Of a stretch of DNA of 64,000 nucleotides, positions 1 to 12,136 are shown one piece after another. The position numbers and the translations under genes were made by a program. The number at the start of each line of letters is the position of its first letter. Position 1 is the stretch's first letter. The DNA comes from Spirogloea muscicola. Lineage: Eukaryota > Streptophyta > Zygnematophyceae > Spirogloeales > Spirogloeaceae. The stretch covers positions 337,283-401,282 of the forward strand of contig WELB01000076.1 in assembly GCA_009602725.1 (NCBI GenBank). Reading direction: 5' to 3'. Below the pieces are notes generated by a model. That model was not told the origin of the DNA and searched no databases. It worked only from the letters and a program-made list of their open reading frames with translations.

Positions 1-77
<77 letters not shown>
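1..77. other. Poly-A run, probable assembly artefact at contig end
   Basis: Seventy-seven consecutive A bases run directly into GC-rich coding sequence of a light-harvesting gene, in the middle of its transit peptide. A natural A tract that size inside an algal exon is implausible. Two other A runs (49 bases each) occur in the window, one of them preceded by an Illumina adapter, so I read this one as artefactual too. It truncates the gene that follows. Confidence 0.75.
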
Positions 78-80
<3 letters not shown>

Positions 81-1837
81 CGTCCACGGCGCAGCCGCCG
101 CCGCCGCGCCGCGGTCCGCCTTCCTGGCGGGCGCCGCGCCCGCGCAGAACGCGCTCCGCGCCAAGGTCGGCGTGGCGCAGGCCCGTGTCACCATGGTGAG
201 CGAGCGCGCAAGCCCTCGCATGCCCGTCTCCGACGGCCAAGTCAGTGGTCTGGCCAGTGTCAGAGCCGACGTCGTCGGCCTGCCAATGCAGTCGGATGGC
301 GCTCCTCCTGATGGCTCAGGAGCGCGAGAGCGCGCGAGCGCTCTCACTCCATTGCCAGCCTCATGGCTTGCTTCCATGATCGCCACCGACTGCGTCCGGG
401 CTCGAGTCGGTGCCATGCGGGTCCCAATGCTACTGCGTTTGACTCATTGTGCCCTCTTTCTTTGCTACAGCTCGACCTGTCGCAGTATGGCCCTGATCGC
501 CCCAAGTACCTCGGCCCCTTCTCCAAGGCCACTCCTTCTTACCTCAAGGGCGAGTTCCCTGGCGACTACGGCTGGGACACCGCCGGCCTGTCCGCCGACC
601 CCGAGTCCTTTGCCAGAAACCGTGAGCTTGAGGTATGCATTGGCCCAACAGCACTCAAAGCAGCGTCTGTGCCACTAACAGTACTCTGCCATCTTGCCTT
701 ACAGGTTGTTTCTCAAGAATAGGGTGCTGGGACTTTTGGCTGAACCTTCACTTGCCACAGTCGTGCAGACATGCTTAGGCTTGCCACTGCAGTCCATCTG
801 TTGCTTTCCCAAGGTAGATCTTGAGTCCAGTGTGGATCGGACACATGCTCACCTTCTTGAGCAATCTGGTGCATATCTGAATGCAGCTCATTCATGCACG
901 GTGGGCCATGCTTGGAGCCCTGGGCTGCATCTTCCCGGAGCTCCTGAGCACCTGGGTTGGTGTCAAGTTTGGAGAGCCCGTGTGGTGGAAGGCTGGCGCT
1001 CAGATCTTTGCTGACGACGGGCTCAACTACCTCGGCAACCCCCTCCTTATCCACGCACAATCCATCCTCCTCACTCTCGCTGTGGAGGTAAGGTGGAACA
1101 ATGTATGCATAGTACTGGCATCTGCTTGTCAAAGATGTCTGCCTGATTAGGCAATAGGCGTAAGCTGCACACATTCTAGCAATGCGTGCAACATGGTCTT
1201 TCTGCTATTGTTGGGGAAGGGGGCCGCGCCAGGACAAGCATCTGTGCAAGCAATATGTTTAAAATGGTCAGCATGTGCTATGCGCACTTTGTTTGCAGTT
1301 GCCAATCTGTCATTCTTTGTTGCAATGCAGGTCATTCTGATGGGTGGTGCAGAGGCCTACCGTGTGAACGGGCTTCCTGGTGTTGGTGAGGGTGGTGATG
1401 TCTACCCAGGTGGCCAGTTCTTTGACCCCCTGGGCTTCGCTGATGATCCCGACACCTTCGCTGAGTTGAAGGTCAAGGAGATCAAGAATGGCCGCCTGGC
1501 AATGTTCTCCATGTTTGGTTTCTTCGTACAGGTGGGCATGTTCTTCACTTTTGGCCGTGTGCATTCTCTTGCGAAGTAGGACAAGGCAATAGTGCCCAAT
1601 TGTCGCTACCTGCAAGAAAGTACGGCTTTGAAGGTGAAGTGCCTGCCATTGTAGGAAGTGTATCTTAGGGTTTGTAAGCAATTTGTGGGCTCATTATTGA
1701 CCAAGTGGAATGCTTTGTTGGCTTGGCAGGCTATTGTCACTGGCAAGGGCCCTCTTGAGAACCTTATTGACCACCTTGATAACCCCTCCGTCAATAATGC
1801 CTGGGCTTATGCCACCAACTTCGCCCCCGGTCAATAG
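76..1837 (+). CDS. LHCBM: Chlorophyll a/b-binding protein, LHCII type (5' truncated)
   Basis: A thylakoid antenna protein of the LHC superfamily that binds chlorophyll a/b and feeds photosystem II. Exons: 76-195 (start missing), 471-632, 887-1087, 1331-1531, 1730-1837, all in consistent phase. Exon 1 is an Ala-rich plastid transit peptide reaching RVTM. Exon 2 has the [13 protein letters not shown] and [10 protein letters not shown] signatures. Exon 3 starts with [10 protein letters not shown], which with the preceding Glu completes the ExxHxR chlorophyll-binding helix B motif. Exon 4 carries EIKNGRLAM, the ExxNxR motif of helix C. Exon 5 ends [13 protein letters not shown] then TAG. From the mature N-terminus the length fits LHCII of about 250 residues. 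The 5' end is lost at the poly-A run. LHCII rather than an LHCI or stress-type member is supported by the N-terminal and C-terminal motifs. Confidence 0.93.
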
Positions 1838-1999
1838 ATAGCTAAATAGGCCTGTCTCATAGCTTATGGCTCATGGCCAGAGTGATCGACAAAGGTAGCC
1901 TGAATATATCAAGGGTTGTGTGAGTGCATCCATGTCACTAAGTAGGAGGCTGTTTCCGCAAGTAGGTGATGGCCTCAGCTACTAAAGGCTGGTAATATA

Positions 2000-2004
2000 T
2001 GTAA
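2000..2004 (+). terminator. TGTAA polyadenylation signal of the LHC gene
   Basis: The green-algal poly(A) signal TGTAA lies about 160 bases after the stop codon of the LHC gene, a usual 3' UTR distance. Confidence 0.6.
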
Positions 2005-3412
2005 ATGTGTACTGCTGACTGTCAACATATGAACCCCATTTGCATGCGCCAACAATGTTGTGAACGACTCGCTGATGCAGTCACTGTGGAGAGCAGTGGT
2101 GCTGTGGCTGGCCTGTTCAGCAGTTGTCACGTGCTTCCACAGTGGAAACCTCTGCGCTGGGGAAGGTGCAGGTGGCGATTGCTTGGGCCGCTTAACTTGC
2201 TCACACAGTATGCCAGCCCCGTAGTCAAGGCATTGGGCATTGTTGAAGGTACCACCATAGGCAACGTGTCACTGCTGCTTGAGGGGGACGCACAATGAAG
2301 CGCAAGTGTAATGCCTCCTCTGGCAGTGAAAAGTACGGAGTGACTCAACTTTACTGCTTATATCAGCTTGCTCCAACGGGGGCGCATGTGGAGGTTTTCT
2401 GTGAAACAAGCGGTTGTGAGAATAGCAGCTGCAGTTTCTAAGAGTAGAGGTGACTGAGCAACCACGGATAGAGGGCGGCTGTCTCAAACGAGCAAAAGGG
2501 TGAGACAGCGGAGTACACAGGATAGCTCAGCCTCACTGAGCAAGTTGACGTCAGGCCAGGTGTCTGGCCAGGCACCAAATGACTTGGCTGGCCTTACACA
2601 GCCATCGCCCCCTTGTGGGAAGAACTTTCTCTTCAAGCATCACCTACGTTCCCTGCGTTCCTTAGGCACGGCTGAGAGAAGGCGCGCGGTGCGCTTGATA
2701 TGAGAGAGGCCAGATCAAGCCAATACACTGTTCAGGCAAAAGCTAGTGCAAAACGTGGGCCTACATAAAGCGAAGCCCTATATGCTTATTGGGGCTTAAG
2801 CTAACAGTGCAGAAGCAGGCTGAAGGGGATCAGTACTCACCAGTAAGCGCGCACATATTCGACAGGCTAACTCAGAAGAGGAAGGATGCGGCTGCTGGTA
2901 TCGAAGAGCGGCTGTAAGAGCCAGCGAGGTACATACAGAGGGTGTTCATGACTGGAGATAGCGGAGCCAGGTCCCACTTGGGAGCCGGAGCACCTCCACG
3001 GAAGCCATGTGGCCGGTTGGAGGGAACGACGAAGGTTGTGCCCGATAAGCCTCGCGGTAGCGGCTCCGTAGCGGGGCCCATGAAGATCCGCCTCACCAGC
3101 TCGCCTGGCGACTGTGGCGCCGCCGCTGCCGCCGCCGCGGCCGCCGCCGCCGCCGCTNCCGCCGCTGCCGCCGCCGCCGGAGGCCCCGCTTGCCTCCGCC
3201 GCGCTGCAGCTCCTTGTCATCGGACGCCGTTGTCTTGGCCTTGCGTAGCGGCCGGGCGCGGAAGCCACGGCTGCCACCTCCGCCAAGAGAGCTGGCTGCA
3301 CAGCCGCCGCGACAGCAAGCGAGCTTGCACCGATAGTGGAGGTTGGCGCCTGCTGAGAGGATCGAGAGGCCGGGGAAGCAGCGCACCTGTGGCTCTATCA
3401 CGTGCAGCAGCA
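2005..3412. other. Intergenic DNA with dispersed repeats
   Basis: No gene recognised. The stretch 2672-2790 is a copy of a dispersed repeat (GAGAAGGCGCGCGG ... CAAGCCAATACA ... TTCAGGCAAA) also found near 10.24, 12.83, 19.55 and 31.82 kb. Positions 2900-2955 resemble the ends of the foldback element at 58 kb (ACAGAGGGTGTTCATGA). A (GCC)n tract at 3118-3180 contains an isolated N at 3158. The last part is presumably the promoter and 5' UTR of the hydrolase gene that starts at 3413. Confidence 0.6.
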
Positions 3413-6400
3413 ATGGCAGAATCAACAGAGGCGCCGCTTGTTAGCTCTGAAGTCTTGTTGAATGGCCTTGGCGTCATCACGCTCAACAGGCCAAAGGCCC
3501 TGAATGCTATGAATTTGGGTGAGACGTTGCTGAAGGTGCAGGCTGAGCTCCGTAAAGACATAGCATGTGCGCCACGTGCTACTTGCCCTTCTCAGGCGAA
3601 ATGAATGTCATCCTTGACTAGAGTCTGCTAACAGATATTCTCTGCTGTTGTTGCTTCCAGATATGGATGTCGACTTCAAGAGAATACTAGACGAATGGCA
3701 ATCTACGAGCAGCATCAAAGCGATCCTGATAAAGAGCAGCACATCACGGGCCTTCTCCTCAGGTTGACAAATTTAGCAAGTCAGAGAAGCACTGCGCCAC
3801 AGGATTGGCAGGAAGATTGCGGGTAATTCGAAGTGCAGCTCTCATAGATGATGGCTTTTTCTCATTATGTGCAGGTATGGATGTCAAGTGGTGCACAGCT
3901 GCTATTCGGCAGGAACCAACCACCGAACTTGTGCAGCAGGTTATTGTTGGCTGAAGTAGGAGATGCTATGAAATGGTCGTCCACGGCTCAGGAAGTCTCT
4001 CGAAGTGGTTTTCGTATTGCAAGCATTGAGTATGTTGCTACTTAAGGGTTACCATAGCTGCAAAGCTTTAGGACGGGCTGCAGCAATGGTTGTGGATTTT
4101 GAGTACATCATGTAGAGTACGTCGTGCAGGAGGGGACGTCAAATGGATGACAACGTCAGGGTGCGAGCAGATGACAATGTCAGCACTGGCATGCAAGGTT
4201 GTGGGTCTTGGGACAGAATTGGAAGCTGGTAGTAGTGGTATGACAGCAGATCCGTATAATGGGTGCCAGTGAATGTATATGAGGGTTGGAGACGAGAGTA
4301 GCTTGGGCAAGTCAATCCTGGCGGCTGTATTTAATGCATACCTGAGCAGCACAGTCTTTTCCAGCAGCTGGGAACAATCCACAATGGGATATGGGACACT
4401 AGTGAGGCTGCAATGGCACATGATGCGTAGCAGAGGTGCTTGCAACATAGTTGGATCGCAACAGACCCGTGTGCATCTTTGTTGCTGTCAGGTCTTCACG
4501 GCAGAGTACACCTTAATTTGCGCCATTGCAAGGTGCAGGAAGCCCTATGTAAGCTTCATGGATGGTGTGACAATGGGCTTTGGCCTTGGTATTGCTTGCC
4601 ATGGTCACGTCAGGATTGCTACTGAGGTATACTCATCAAGGCAACTTTGAGATATCTCACCTTATAAGAAGCAGCTCAGGCGACCCAATCATCATTACTC
4701 AGCAAACAGCACCAGCTATTTAATGCAAGAACAGCTGTCAAAAGCCTCAGCAATAATGATTCGTGTTGGACACTGTGTGCAGAGGACAATATTGGCTATG
4801 CCCGAGAACAGCATTGGTCTATTTCCGGATATTGGATTTGCATACCTTGCGGCCACTGTTTGCAAGCCAAGCATTGGTAGGCTTCAATGACTTACATTTG
4901 TGCTGAAGTGCACGTCAATATCGCCAAGAATGCCGTGCGGCCATGTCCGCAAGCACTTATTGCTTAGCCTCTATGACTCAAGCTTGGACGGTAGTGCTCC
5001 TGTTGCATATTGCTTATATCAAGAGTGCCCTGCCCACAAAGTCTAAGGAGAGCCTGGCTTGAGCCAACTACAGAGTTGTCGATGCTTAGACTGTGCTTAG
5101 CAGTGGAGGGACTTGCTCAGCTCTAGATTACCCTTGACCTTGGTGCAGGATCATACCTGGCCCTAACAGGAGCAAGATTGAGCAACCCTGCAGATGCGCT
5201 CTTCAGTGGCCTGGCTACTCACTATGTCCCATCAGAGCAACTGAAGAGCCTACAGGATGCACTGCAAATAGAGGATCTGTAAGTCACCTCAAGTTGCATA
5301 TAACAATGCCTGCCACAATGATCTAAGACTTTCGTTTGCCCTCCACTTATCCACATATTACAGCAGATCAAATTTGTACACTGCAGCACGCAGAACGCAA
5401 TGCAACAAGAATATGTTCTACTATTGCCTTGTATGTTTCTGATCCAATCATTACCTGGAATATACGCAGGTCCACTTTGGAGGAGGTCAACTCCATCATC
5501 AGGAGGTTTCAGCAGACCCCCGAGGACAAATCTACTCTTGAGAGGCATTTGCACCTGATTGAGTGCTGCTTTGGAGATGATAAGACAGTGGCTGACATTG
5601 TTAGGTCTCTACAGCTTCTGGAAAGGTCCAATGACCCGGAAGGTATGTGGCTGCACCCTAACACTCCCACAAGCTGTGATGCCTAACCTCTGTTACATAC
5701 AATCTGTTTGAGCACCGCAACTCATGTCATGCTCATCTGATTATAATTGGGTGTCCGTTAGCAGAGGCTGCATGGGCTCATCAGTGCCTGCAAGACTTGG
5801 CAAAAGGAGGCCCTTTCAGCCTAGCAGCTACACAGCGGCACCTTGCAGCTTGTACCTCAAGCACCCCCCCTCCTCAGGTTTGTTTACGATCGTTCTTTCT
5901 GTAGAAGTCTTCAGGGTACAACACTCCGTAGCTTACAGTCACCTCTTGCTTGCCGGCAATTTTACTGCTCAATAACAACTGATAACCACCTTCCATGGGA
6001 GCCAGTTCTTTGGGCCAGCCCTTATGCTCGCTCAATGCATTGTTCCTGTTTCACAGATAGAGGAGGTTATGCAAGTGGAATATCGACTAGCGACTCGCAT
6101 CTCCACGCGGCCAGACTTTGTTGAGGGTGTCCGTGCAGCTCTGATTGACAAAGACCAAGTAAGATGTGTGATGTGATTGACTGTATTCCGACAGAGTAAA
6201 GAGACTTAACACGTGTCAGGGTTCCAAGCATCTGCATCCAATTGCAGACAATATTCTCAAGGTGATCTGACATTTTCCTCAGCTCGTCTGTGGATATTCA
6301 TCTGTCAGTGGCGTTTGCACATTGATGAGTGCAACACACAGGAACTCATCTGCGGTGGTAGCCCTGCAGAAACCAAAGTGGCAACCTGCATCACTGGACG

Positions 6401-6471
6401 ATGTGGAAGTTGCAGACCTGGAGGCGGTCTTTGCTCCACTTCAGCACCCTAGTGCCGAGCTCCACTTCTAG
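3413..6471 (+). CDS. HIBCH: 3-hydroxyisobutyryl-CoA hydrolase (HIBCH/CHY1-like)
   Basis: Hydrolyses 3-hydroxyisobutyryl-CoA in valine breakdown; a crotonase-fold enzyme, mitochondrial or peroxisomal in plants. Ten exons in continuous phase: 3413-3551, 3661-3762, 3875-3939, 4492-4626, 4783-4876, 5149-5278, 5470-5642, 5765-5877, 6057-6158, 6370-6471, coding for about 384 residues, the family's normal length. Diagnostic motifs in order: [28 protein letters not shown] (oxyanion loop); [14 protein letters not shown] (catalytic Glu and Asp region); [24 protein letters not shown]; and KPKWQPASL near the C-terminus, typical of HIBCH and absent from plain enoyl-CoA hydratases. I chose the ATG at 3413 because similarity begins soon after; the same frame is open upstream through an Ala/Arg-rich stretch that could be a mitochondrial presequence, so a longer form is possible. 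A TGTAA signal follows at 6706. Confidence 0.9.
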
Positions 6472-6705
6472 GAGCCCTACGTCCACAGGGCAGCCAACAT
6501 ATGAGGAGGATGAGCTTTCACAGTCTGATAGGCACAAGACCATGATACATAGCAGGCCGCAGGCCAGGTTTGCTTGTCATTCCACACAACACTGATGTTA
6601 AAATCAACTGCAGGACACACCAGGGTGCCTAAGCTTAGATACCTCAATAAGCAGGCGCTTGTGCAAGACATCATGTACTCATCTGTACCCATTTGCACCC
6701 AGCTG

Positions 6706-6710
6706 TGTAA
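6706..6710 (+). terminator. TGTAA polyadenylation signal of the HIBCH gene
   Basis: TGTAA about 235 bases after the stop codon at 6469-6471. Confidence 0.5.
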
Positions 6711-7429
6711 GGTCGCTAGTGCATCAGGGGTAGCGAAGATACAATAAGACAGACGTTGTATACATACTCACAGCTCAAAAAGCATGGCCCAAAGAGGCTC
6801 TTATCACATGCTGTGGATCTTGGTGCAGAAGGCCCGCTGCCAAGGTATGCAGAGGGCGCAGATTGTAGCTGTGCAAGCAGGGTCACTACAGTGCGCGGAC
6901 TTTGTGGTGTCTGGTGCTGTGGCGCACCCCATAGAAAGACCAGCTCCAGCAGCATCAATTCTTGCCTGCTTTGAGGTTATGGCAGACGCTCCCTTATTTT
7001 GGAAAAGGGCTCTTCCCATTTTTCGGGGTTGCAGAAGATAGACCGCGGGACAATCTCTCAGAAAGGCTCGATGGCCGTTGGAGGTCAGCCCACAATGGAG
7101 TGGTCAACTGCCCACAGCTACGCAAGCTATTACGATTAGGCGCTCAACAACCCCAACGAAGCACCAGGAAGTTGGAGTAGCTTGCAGCCGGAGAGAAGAT
7201 GCACGGTGCGCACATGATTCGGATTGTGTTCAACGCGTAAGGTAGTGTGAAGTGAGAGTCACCACCTCTCCCTGAAGCTTAACACAGCACCCAGGACGAG
7301 GTACACAAGGAAAACAGCTCTTACAGCGCAAGGTAATGGCCGTGAGAAAAGCGATGGCCAGCCCACAGAGACAAACGGCAGGGTAGGAAAGAGAGAAGGC
7401 GCGCAGGGTGCACAAAACAGAAGGGAAGA
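6711..7429. other. Intergenic DNA, nothing recognised
   Basis: Short open frames only, with no family resemblance. The right part (about 7250-7430) has composition like the repeat material next to LINE 3' ends. Confidence 0.5.
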
Positions 7430-10242
7430 GCTCGCACATAGAGAAGAGGGGCTGGCAAAGCCAACTCAAAAAGAATGGACAATGTCCAAAGCCAAAGAAA
7501 GAAGTGCCGAAAAAGGACTACACTACAAAGCACGAGACCGTGCAGAGGGAGATTCAGATGGATGCTCAGTATCGACGTGTGAGCAACAGCAGATGAGAGT
7601 AACTCGAAGCAGGAAAAGCGGCACTCTGTCGAGACCCGGAAGCAGCAGCCATAGCACGGCCAGCGCGTGCGTGGACCGCATGAGCCAAAGAGCGCTGTAG
7701 CGAGACCGCCAGCCTCATCCGAAAGACCTGCGCGAGGGAGCCGGCAGCATTGAAGCCTGGCGAACCCGGCTGCCGCTCGATGGCCTCCCGGGCAAGCCGC
7801 TGGAGGAGATCCAACCAGCCACTGCCGAAGGCCCCGTGTACGTCAATGGCCAGTGCCGCGAAGGCATCGCCTGGAGGGTGGTCAGAGTACTTGCGCTCCT
7901 TACTCCGAGCCGCCAAAGCGACCGCATACCCGATGAGAGTCGCCGACTTCGCGGGGTTGGCCGAATCAATGCAATCTGCAGTCACCACATCAGCGATGAT
8001 ATGCGGACCTCCTCCGGGCGGGATGACAACGAGGTCCGCGCGGCGGGTGTGAAGCTGTCCTTCAGCGCCCCGCAGGATGGGCATGATCGTCAAGTTCTCA
8101 ACTGCCACCTTGTAGCCGGCCTCCAGCAACACACCCTGCATGGCGTCTCGCAGGAGGTCGTGTGAACCTGTCCGCTCGCCCCCATGCGCGCAGCGGAGCA
8201 TGTGGGCCGTCAGCGCCGCAGGGTCATCGTGGCGGGCACCGCACTCGCACTGTTGGACCCCGACGAGGCAGGGAGGGAGGAGGCCAAGGAGCCGGCGGGC
8301 CGCCGTCCTGAATTTCGCGTCTGGAATTGTCAGCGCCGCGTAGATGGGGAGTGCTAATAGCCACGCCGCCGCCTCTGGGGAGGAGGCGGAGAGGATCCGG
8401 GCGCACCCTTGGATGTCGTGCGGCGGAAGGAGCTCCACCACCTGGTCATAGGCCGCTTTGTCCACAAGCGCAATGTAGCAGGCCTGGGCCCGCAGGTCGG
8501 GGGTGTACGCAAGGTGGATGAACGAAACGACCTGCTTTGACAAGTCGGGGTGGGCCGCCAGGAGTGCGTCACGAGCAGCGCGGAGAGCAGCCTGGAAGGG
8601 CAACGAGCCGCTCTCCACTTCAGCTACCACCCGCCCCAAGGTGCGGATGCCGTGAGCTTGGAACTGCCGGCTGATGGGTGCGGCGACCTGGGCCCTGCTG
8701 CCCAGGTAGGCGGCCCGCAGGCGCGGGCAACTGGGCGGCAGTCCAGACCGCCGCGACTAACAGGCAGGCTAGCCTAGAGCAATGCGGCTGGTGTGGTGAG
8801 GAAGCCGGGGTGTTGCAGGAGAGTGGCAGCGCTCGCCAGAATGACAGAGTTAAAAGCCGCGTACGCAGCCTTCACCGTCGGGGAGGGAGGGAGGACGCGG
8901 GCCAGGTAGTGCGGACGCTGGGCAATGCACCTGGTCAGCATGGCGGTCGCCAGCTGCTTGTCTTGCAGCGTGTGGAGGCGGTCCGCCGGCTGGAGGTGCT
9001 CCATCAGTCGTGCCTGGAGCTGCTCCACCACAAAGGCTGGGGAGCCTATGGGGGCGCCGAGGAGGATGAAGCTCCCAGCTGGTGTCTAACAGCCCGAGGG
9101 CAAGCGCAGGTGGGCAGGCAGGCCCTAGGAAGACCCAGAGCTGCCTTTGGCTGCGCAGATGCCCAAGCCGATCGCGCCCAGCTGCACTTTGAAAGTGTCA
9201 AAGGCTGCCACGACGTCGTCTGGCGGCCCCACCAGCGTTGTGTCGTCAGCATACGTGGGGGCGTGGACGCCCAGGTGAGCCGCGACCGTGGCCAGCAGCG
9301 CACGGTTGTGAGCCAGCGCGTAGTAGAGCCCAGCCAGCGGATCTCCTTGGCGTGCGCCTGTGGAGGAATGGAGGACCGCCACCACCCCATGCCCTGTCCG
9401 CCACAGCAGGTCGCTTGGCTGCCCATATCCCAGCCTGAAAAAGGGGAAGAGGCTGGGGAAGGCCGCCCTCAGCTCCTCTACGATGACATCCCAGTCTGCG
9501 CTGTGAAAAGGCATTCTGGACATCTTACGCCAAGGCCATCCATCCGGGTTCAGGTCCAAGGCGGCCCCGTCCGCCGTGCACGACCACCTCACCGCCGCTC
9601 CGCAGCCCCGCGCCGAACTGGTGGGGCGCCAGGTGTGCCTAGGCCAGCTCCGCGTGCTGTTGCCATAGTGCGCGCCCCACCAGGCGGTAAAGCACTTCGC
9701 CGACGGCCATGGGCCTGACCCCCCCATTGGCCTTGCTGAGGGCCAGCAGCGTGCTTGTGCAGATGACGCCGCGGATGCGGGCCGGGAACTGGTCGCGAGC
9801 AAGGAGCTGGCACACCTGGTGAAGCGCCTGGGAGTCACTTGATTCTCCCTCCAGGAAGAGCTCGCGGAGATGCTCGGCGAGCATGTGTGACGGACCTCCA
9901 GCGCCTGCGCGGCGGCTGCTCTGCAAAGAGCCTGCCCAAGAGCGTCGGCGTCGAGGGCCACCTCCTCCGGCGGGGCGAAGGCGGCGAACAGACGGCGAGC
10001 CTCCGTCTGGCTGCCGTTTGGGCAGAACGACGGGGAGGGCGGCCGGGCCTGAGCGGCCGCGCCGCGCCTCTCCGGACCCGCCGCTCGTGGCCAAGCGCCT
10101 GGCCTGCACGCGGCCGGCCGGCAGCACGTGCAGGGCCAAGGTTGCTGGCGTCAGCAGGGCCCCTGCCGTGACGACGGCCCGCCCCTCCGTCAGCTGACGC
10201 GGCTGCGGCCCGGACACTCCTGCTTCCGCCGCAGCACCCGTG
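7430..10242 (-). mobile_element. Non-LTR retrotransposon (LINE) copy A, RT plus RLE-like C-terminus
   Basis: Read on the minus strand. Reverse-transcriptase finger region with KANGGVRPMAVGE lies at about 9640-9850, palm motif B GARQGDPLAGLYYAL and motif C YADDT at about 9125-9400, thumb at about 8770-9030, and a 357-codon open frame 7566-8639. The last has a CxC...H...H...C cluster (CECGARH...HMLRC), then a SHDLLRDAMQ segment and RRADLVVIPP...IIADVV, which resembles the zinc-knuckle plus restriction-like endonuclease of R2-type LINEs; that assignment is inference. The RT is split over at least two frames, with a frame change in motif A, so the copy is not active, although the C-terminal frame is intact. 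The 3' end carries a hairpin module (GGGGCTGGCAAAGCC) that recurs in the window. Limits are approximate. Confidence 0.8.
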
Positions 10243-10243
10243 G

Positions 10244-10332
10244 GAAGAGAGAAGGCGCGCGGGGCGCATGAATTGAAAGGGAGGCCAATTCAAGCCAATA
10301 CATTGTTCAGGCAGAGTCGAGTGCAGAAGGGA
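10244..10332 (+). repeat. Dispersed repeat R1 (about 90 bp copy)
   Basis: A copy of the repeat GAGAGAAGGCGCGCGG ... CCAATTCAAGCCAATACA ... TTCAGGCAGAG. It sits between the LINE A 5' end and the SDR1 start, next to a (CCG)n tract at 10350-10392. The SDR2 upstream region lacks it, so it arrived after the SDR1/SDR2 duplication or was lost from one copy. A nearly identical copy is at 31818-31908. Confidence 0.75.
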
Positions 10333-10359
10333 AGGCAACTAGTTCCATCGCCACCGCCC

Positions 10360-10392
<33 letters not shown>

Positions 10393-10456
10393 ACGCCCTC
10401 TGTGGCTTCACTTTGAACCCCTAATCCATTGCCTCCTGGCTGCTCGCCGCCTCGCC

Positions 10457-12136
10457 ATGGCTGGAGTCAAGCGGCTGCAGGGCCAGGCGAGCTCACCTGC
10501 CCCCTCCTCGACGCTCGGCCCCCCACTGAACTAGCAGCCACTCGTGGGCACCACCGGTCGTCTCTCGACCTGGCTTTGCTCGCCACCCAACGACTAGCTG
10601 AGCTGCCGCTGCCCGATCGCCAGCTAGGAAGTCCCATTGTTGAGGTCTTCTGGTGTATAACCGGAGAAGCTTCTACCCGTGTTGAGCCGGCTGCCAAGGT
10701 GCCCCAGCCAAGTCACCTTGGATGAGGACTTGGAAATGCAGGTCGCGCTCATAGCCGGCGGCGCAGGCACAGTGGGCTCTGGAATTGTGCATGGCTTCCT
10801 CAAAGCTGGCGCCAAGTGAGTGTAATGGACCCATTAGTATGCAGACCCTCCAGCAATATTCTGTGCCATATAAGCACTCGCACTCTTGGCTAAGTTTTCC
10901 AGCTTCTGATTCTGGTGCTTCATGGGCTGCAGGGTCGTCGTCCCCTCCAGAAGCGTCGACGCGCTCAACACCCTCAGTACTGAGTGCGGCGGCACCCAGG
11001 ACCTCTACCTCGTCAACGCTGACGTCGGCACGGAGGATGGAGCTCAAGTCGTTGCAAAGGTCGGACCCCTCAACTGGAGCTGTCTCGGACCCCTTAATTG
11101 TAGCTTCTCTGTAGCTGTGTCCTGCAAGTTGTTGGCTGGTGGATTAGGATGCTCACGGGTGACTGAGCATTTATGCTGCTTCTCCACAGTACATTGAGGA
11201 GAAGCTTGGAGGGCAGCTAAATCATGTGAGGACCACAACAATGTCTGTGCAAACAGACATTGACAAATGTGCCTCGAATGCGGTCTGCACATCTGGCTGC
11301 TCTGGCCGTTTTGCGTGACTGGACCGTACCTGGAACTGAATTGGATACCCAGCGAGAATGTATTGCTGGAGACTGTGACCTCGACTTCTCTGTCTTACAT
11401 GTCCAGCTTCATTGCGCAGGCCTTGAACAAGCCTATCTAGGGGGCTTACCTTAGTGCTCCTAAGAGCCTTCAGTGTCCAGACGTAAGCACGACATGATTC
11501 CATCTCTGTCTTGTCCATGTTGCAGATGGTGACGAGCTTGGGTGGCGGGTACTGGGGTACTCCAGTTATTGGAGACAAGCCGTCTAGCCATCTGGCAAAG
11601 GCCATCACAGACCTCTGCATATCACACTATGTGGTAGCAAACGCCTTCCTGCCAAAGCTTGAGAACCAGGCTGGCTCCACGTACACAATCATCACCGGCG
11701 GCCTCGGTGGGGCCTACATGCCTGGAGCCGGGTTCACAACTATTGGCGCCGCCGCCTTGTGGTATGCTTTTCAAACCATGACTGGCCTTGATCCCAACAA
11801 TCTTAAAGCAGGTTTGGCAGCTGTGCCTCTATTTCTGACTGCACTGTGGGACTTGGTTTTCGACAATTGACACTGGAAGACTGTAGTGAGGCAAACACTT
11901 GCAAGTCTGTTTCTTGCAGGGGCTTGAGCATTGTCGTGAGGCAGGAGATGAAGGAGAAGGCAGTCCGTGTCAATGAATTCCGGATCATGATTCCTTTGGA
12001 GCGTAACACCGAGTCCAGCCTTGGCGTCAGCCAGGTTTTGGCGGGCATATCTGCCGGAGCAAATCAGGCAAGCAGTCAGGTCATCGGCTTGGGTAGTGAC
12101 CAGGACCTCCAGGAGCTGCTGGCTACATCGGGCTAA
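10457..12136 (+). CDS. Atypical short-chain dehydrogenase/reductase, copy 1 (SDR1)
   Basis: Rossmann-fold SDR of unknown substrate. Six exons: 10457-10486, 10742-10815, 10933-11059, 11190-11225, 11526-11761, 11920-12136; 720 coding bases, 239 residues. Exon 1 encodes only MAGVKRLQGQ and is followed by a GC donor (CAG|GCGAGC). Joined to exon 2 it gives LQGQVALIAGGAGTVGSGIV, the Gly-rich nucleotide-binding loop. Later come the acidic-strand segment (LYLVNADVG), MVTSLGGG in place of the usual NNAG, and GAGFTTIGAAALWGL where most SDRs have Tyr-x3-Lys. The catalytic Tyr and Lys are therefore absent, and enzyme activity is uncertain; a reductase with another mechanism or a binding or regulatory role are alternatives. 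First of three same-strand paralogues with the same exon plan. Confidence 0.82.

Noticed and set aside
3118-3180. Poly-Ala stretch as a mitochondrial presequence of the HIBCH gene
   Set aside because: The frame is open but the tract contains an N and the codon repeat is low-complexity; the ATG at 3413 is the safer start.
8678-9718. 346-codon plus-strand frame across the LINE
   Set aside because: Antisense shadow of the LINE reverse transcriptase; the mirrored frame in copy B confirms this.
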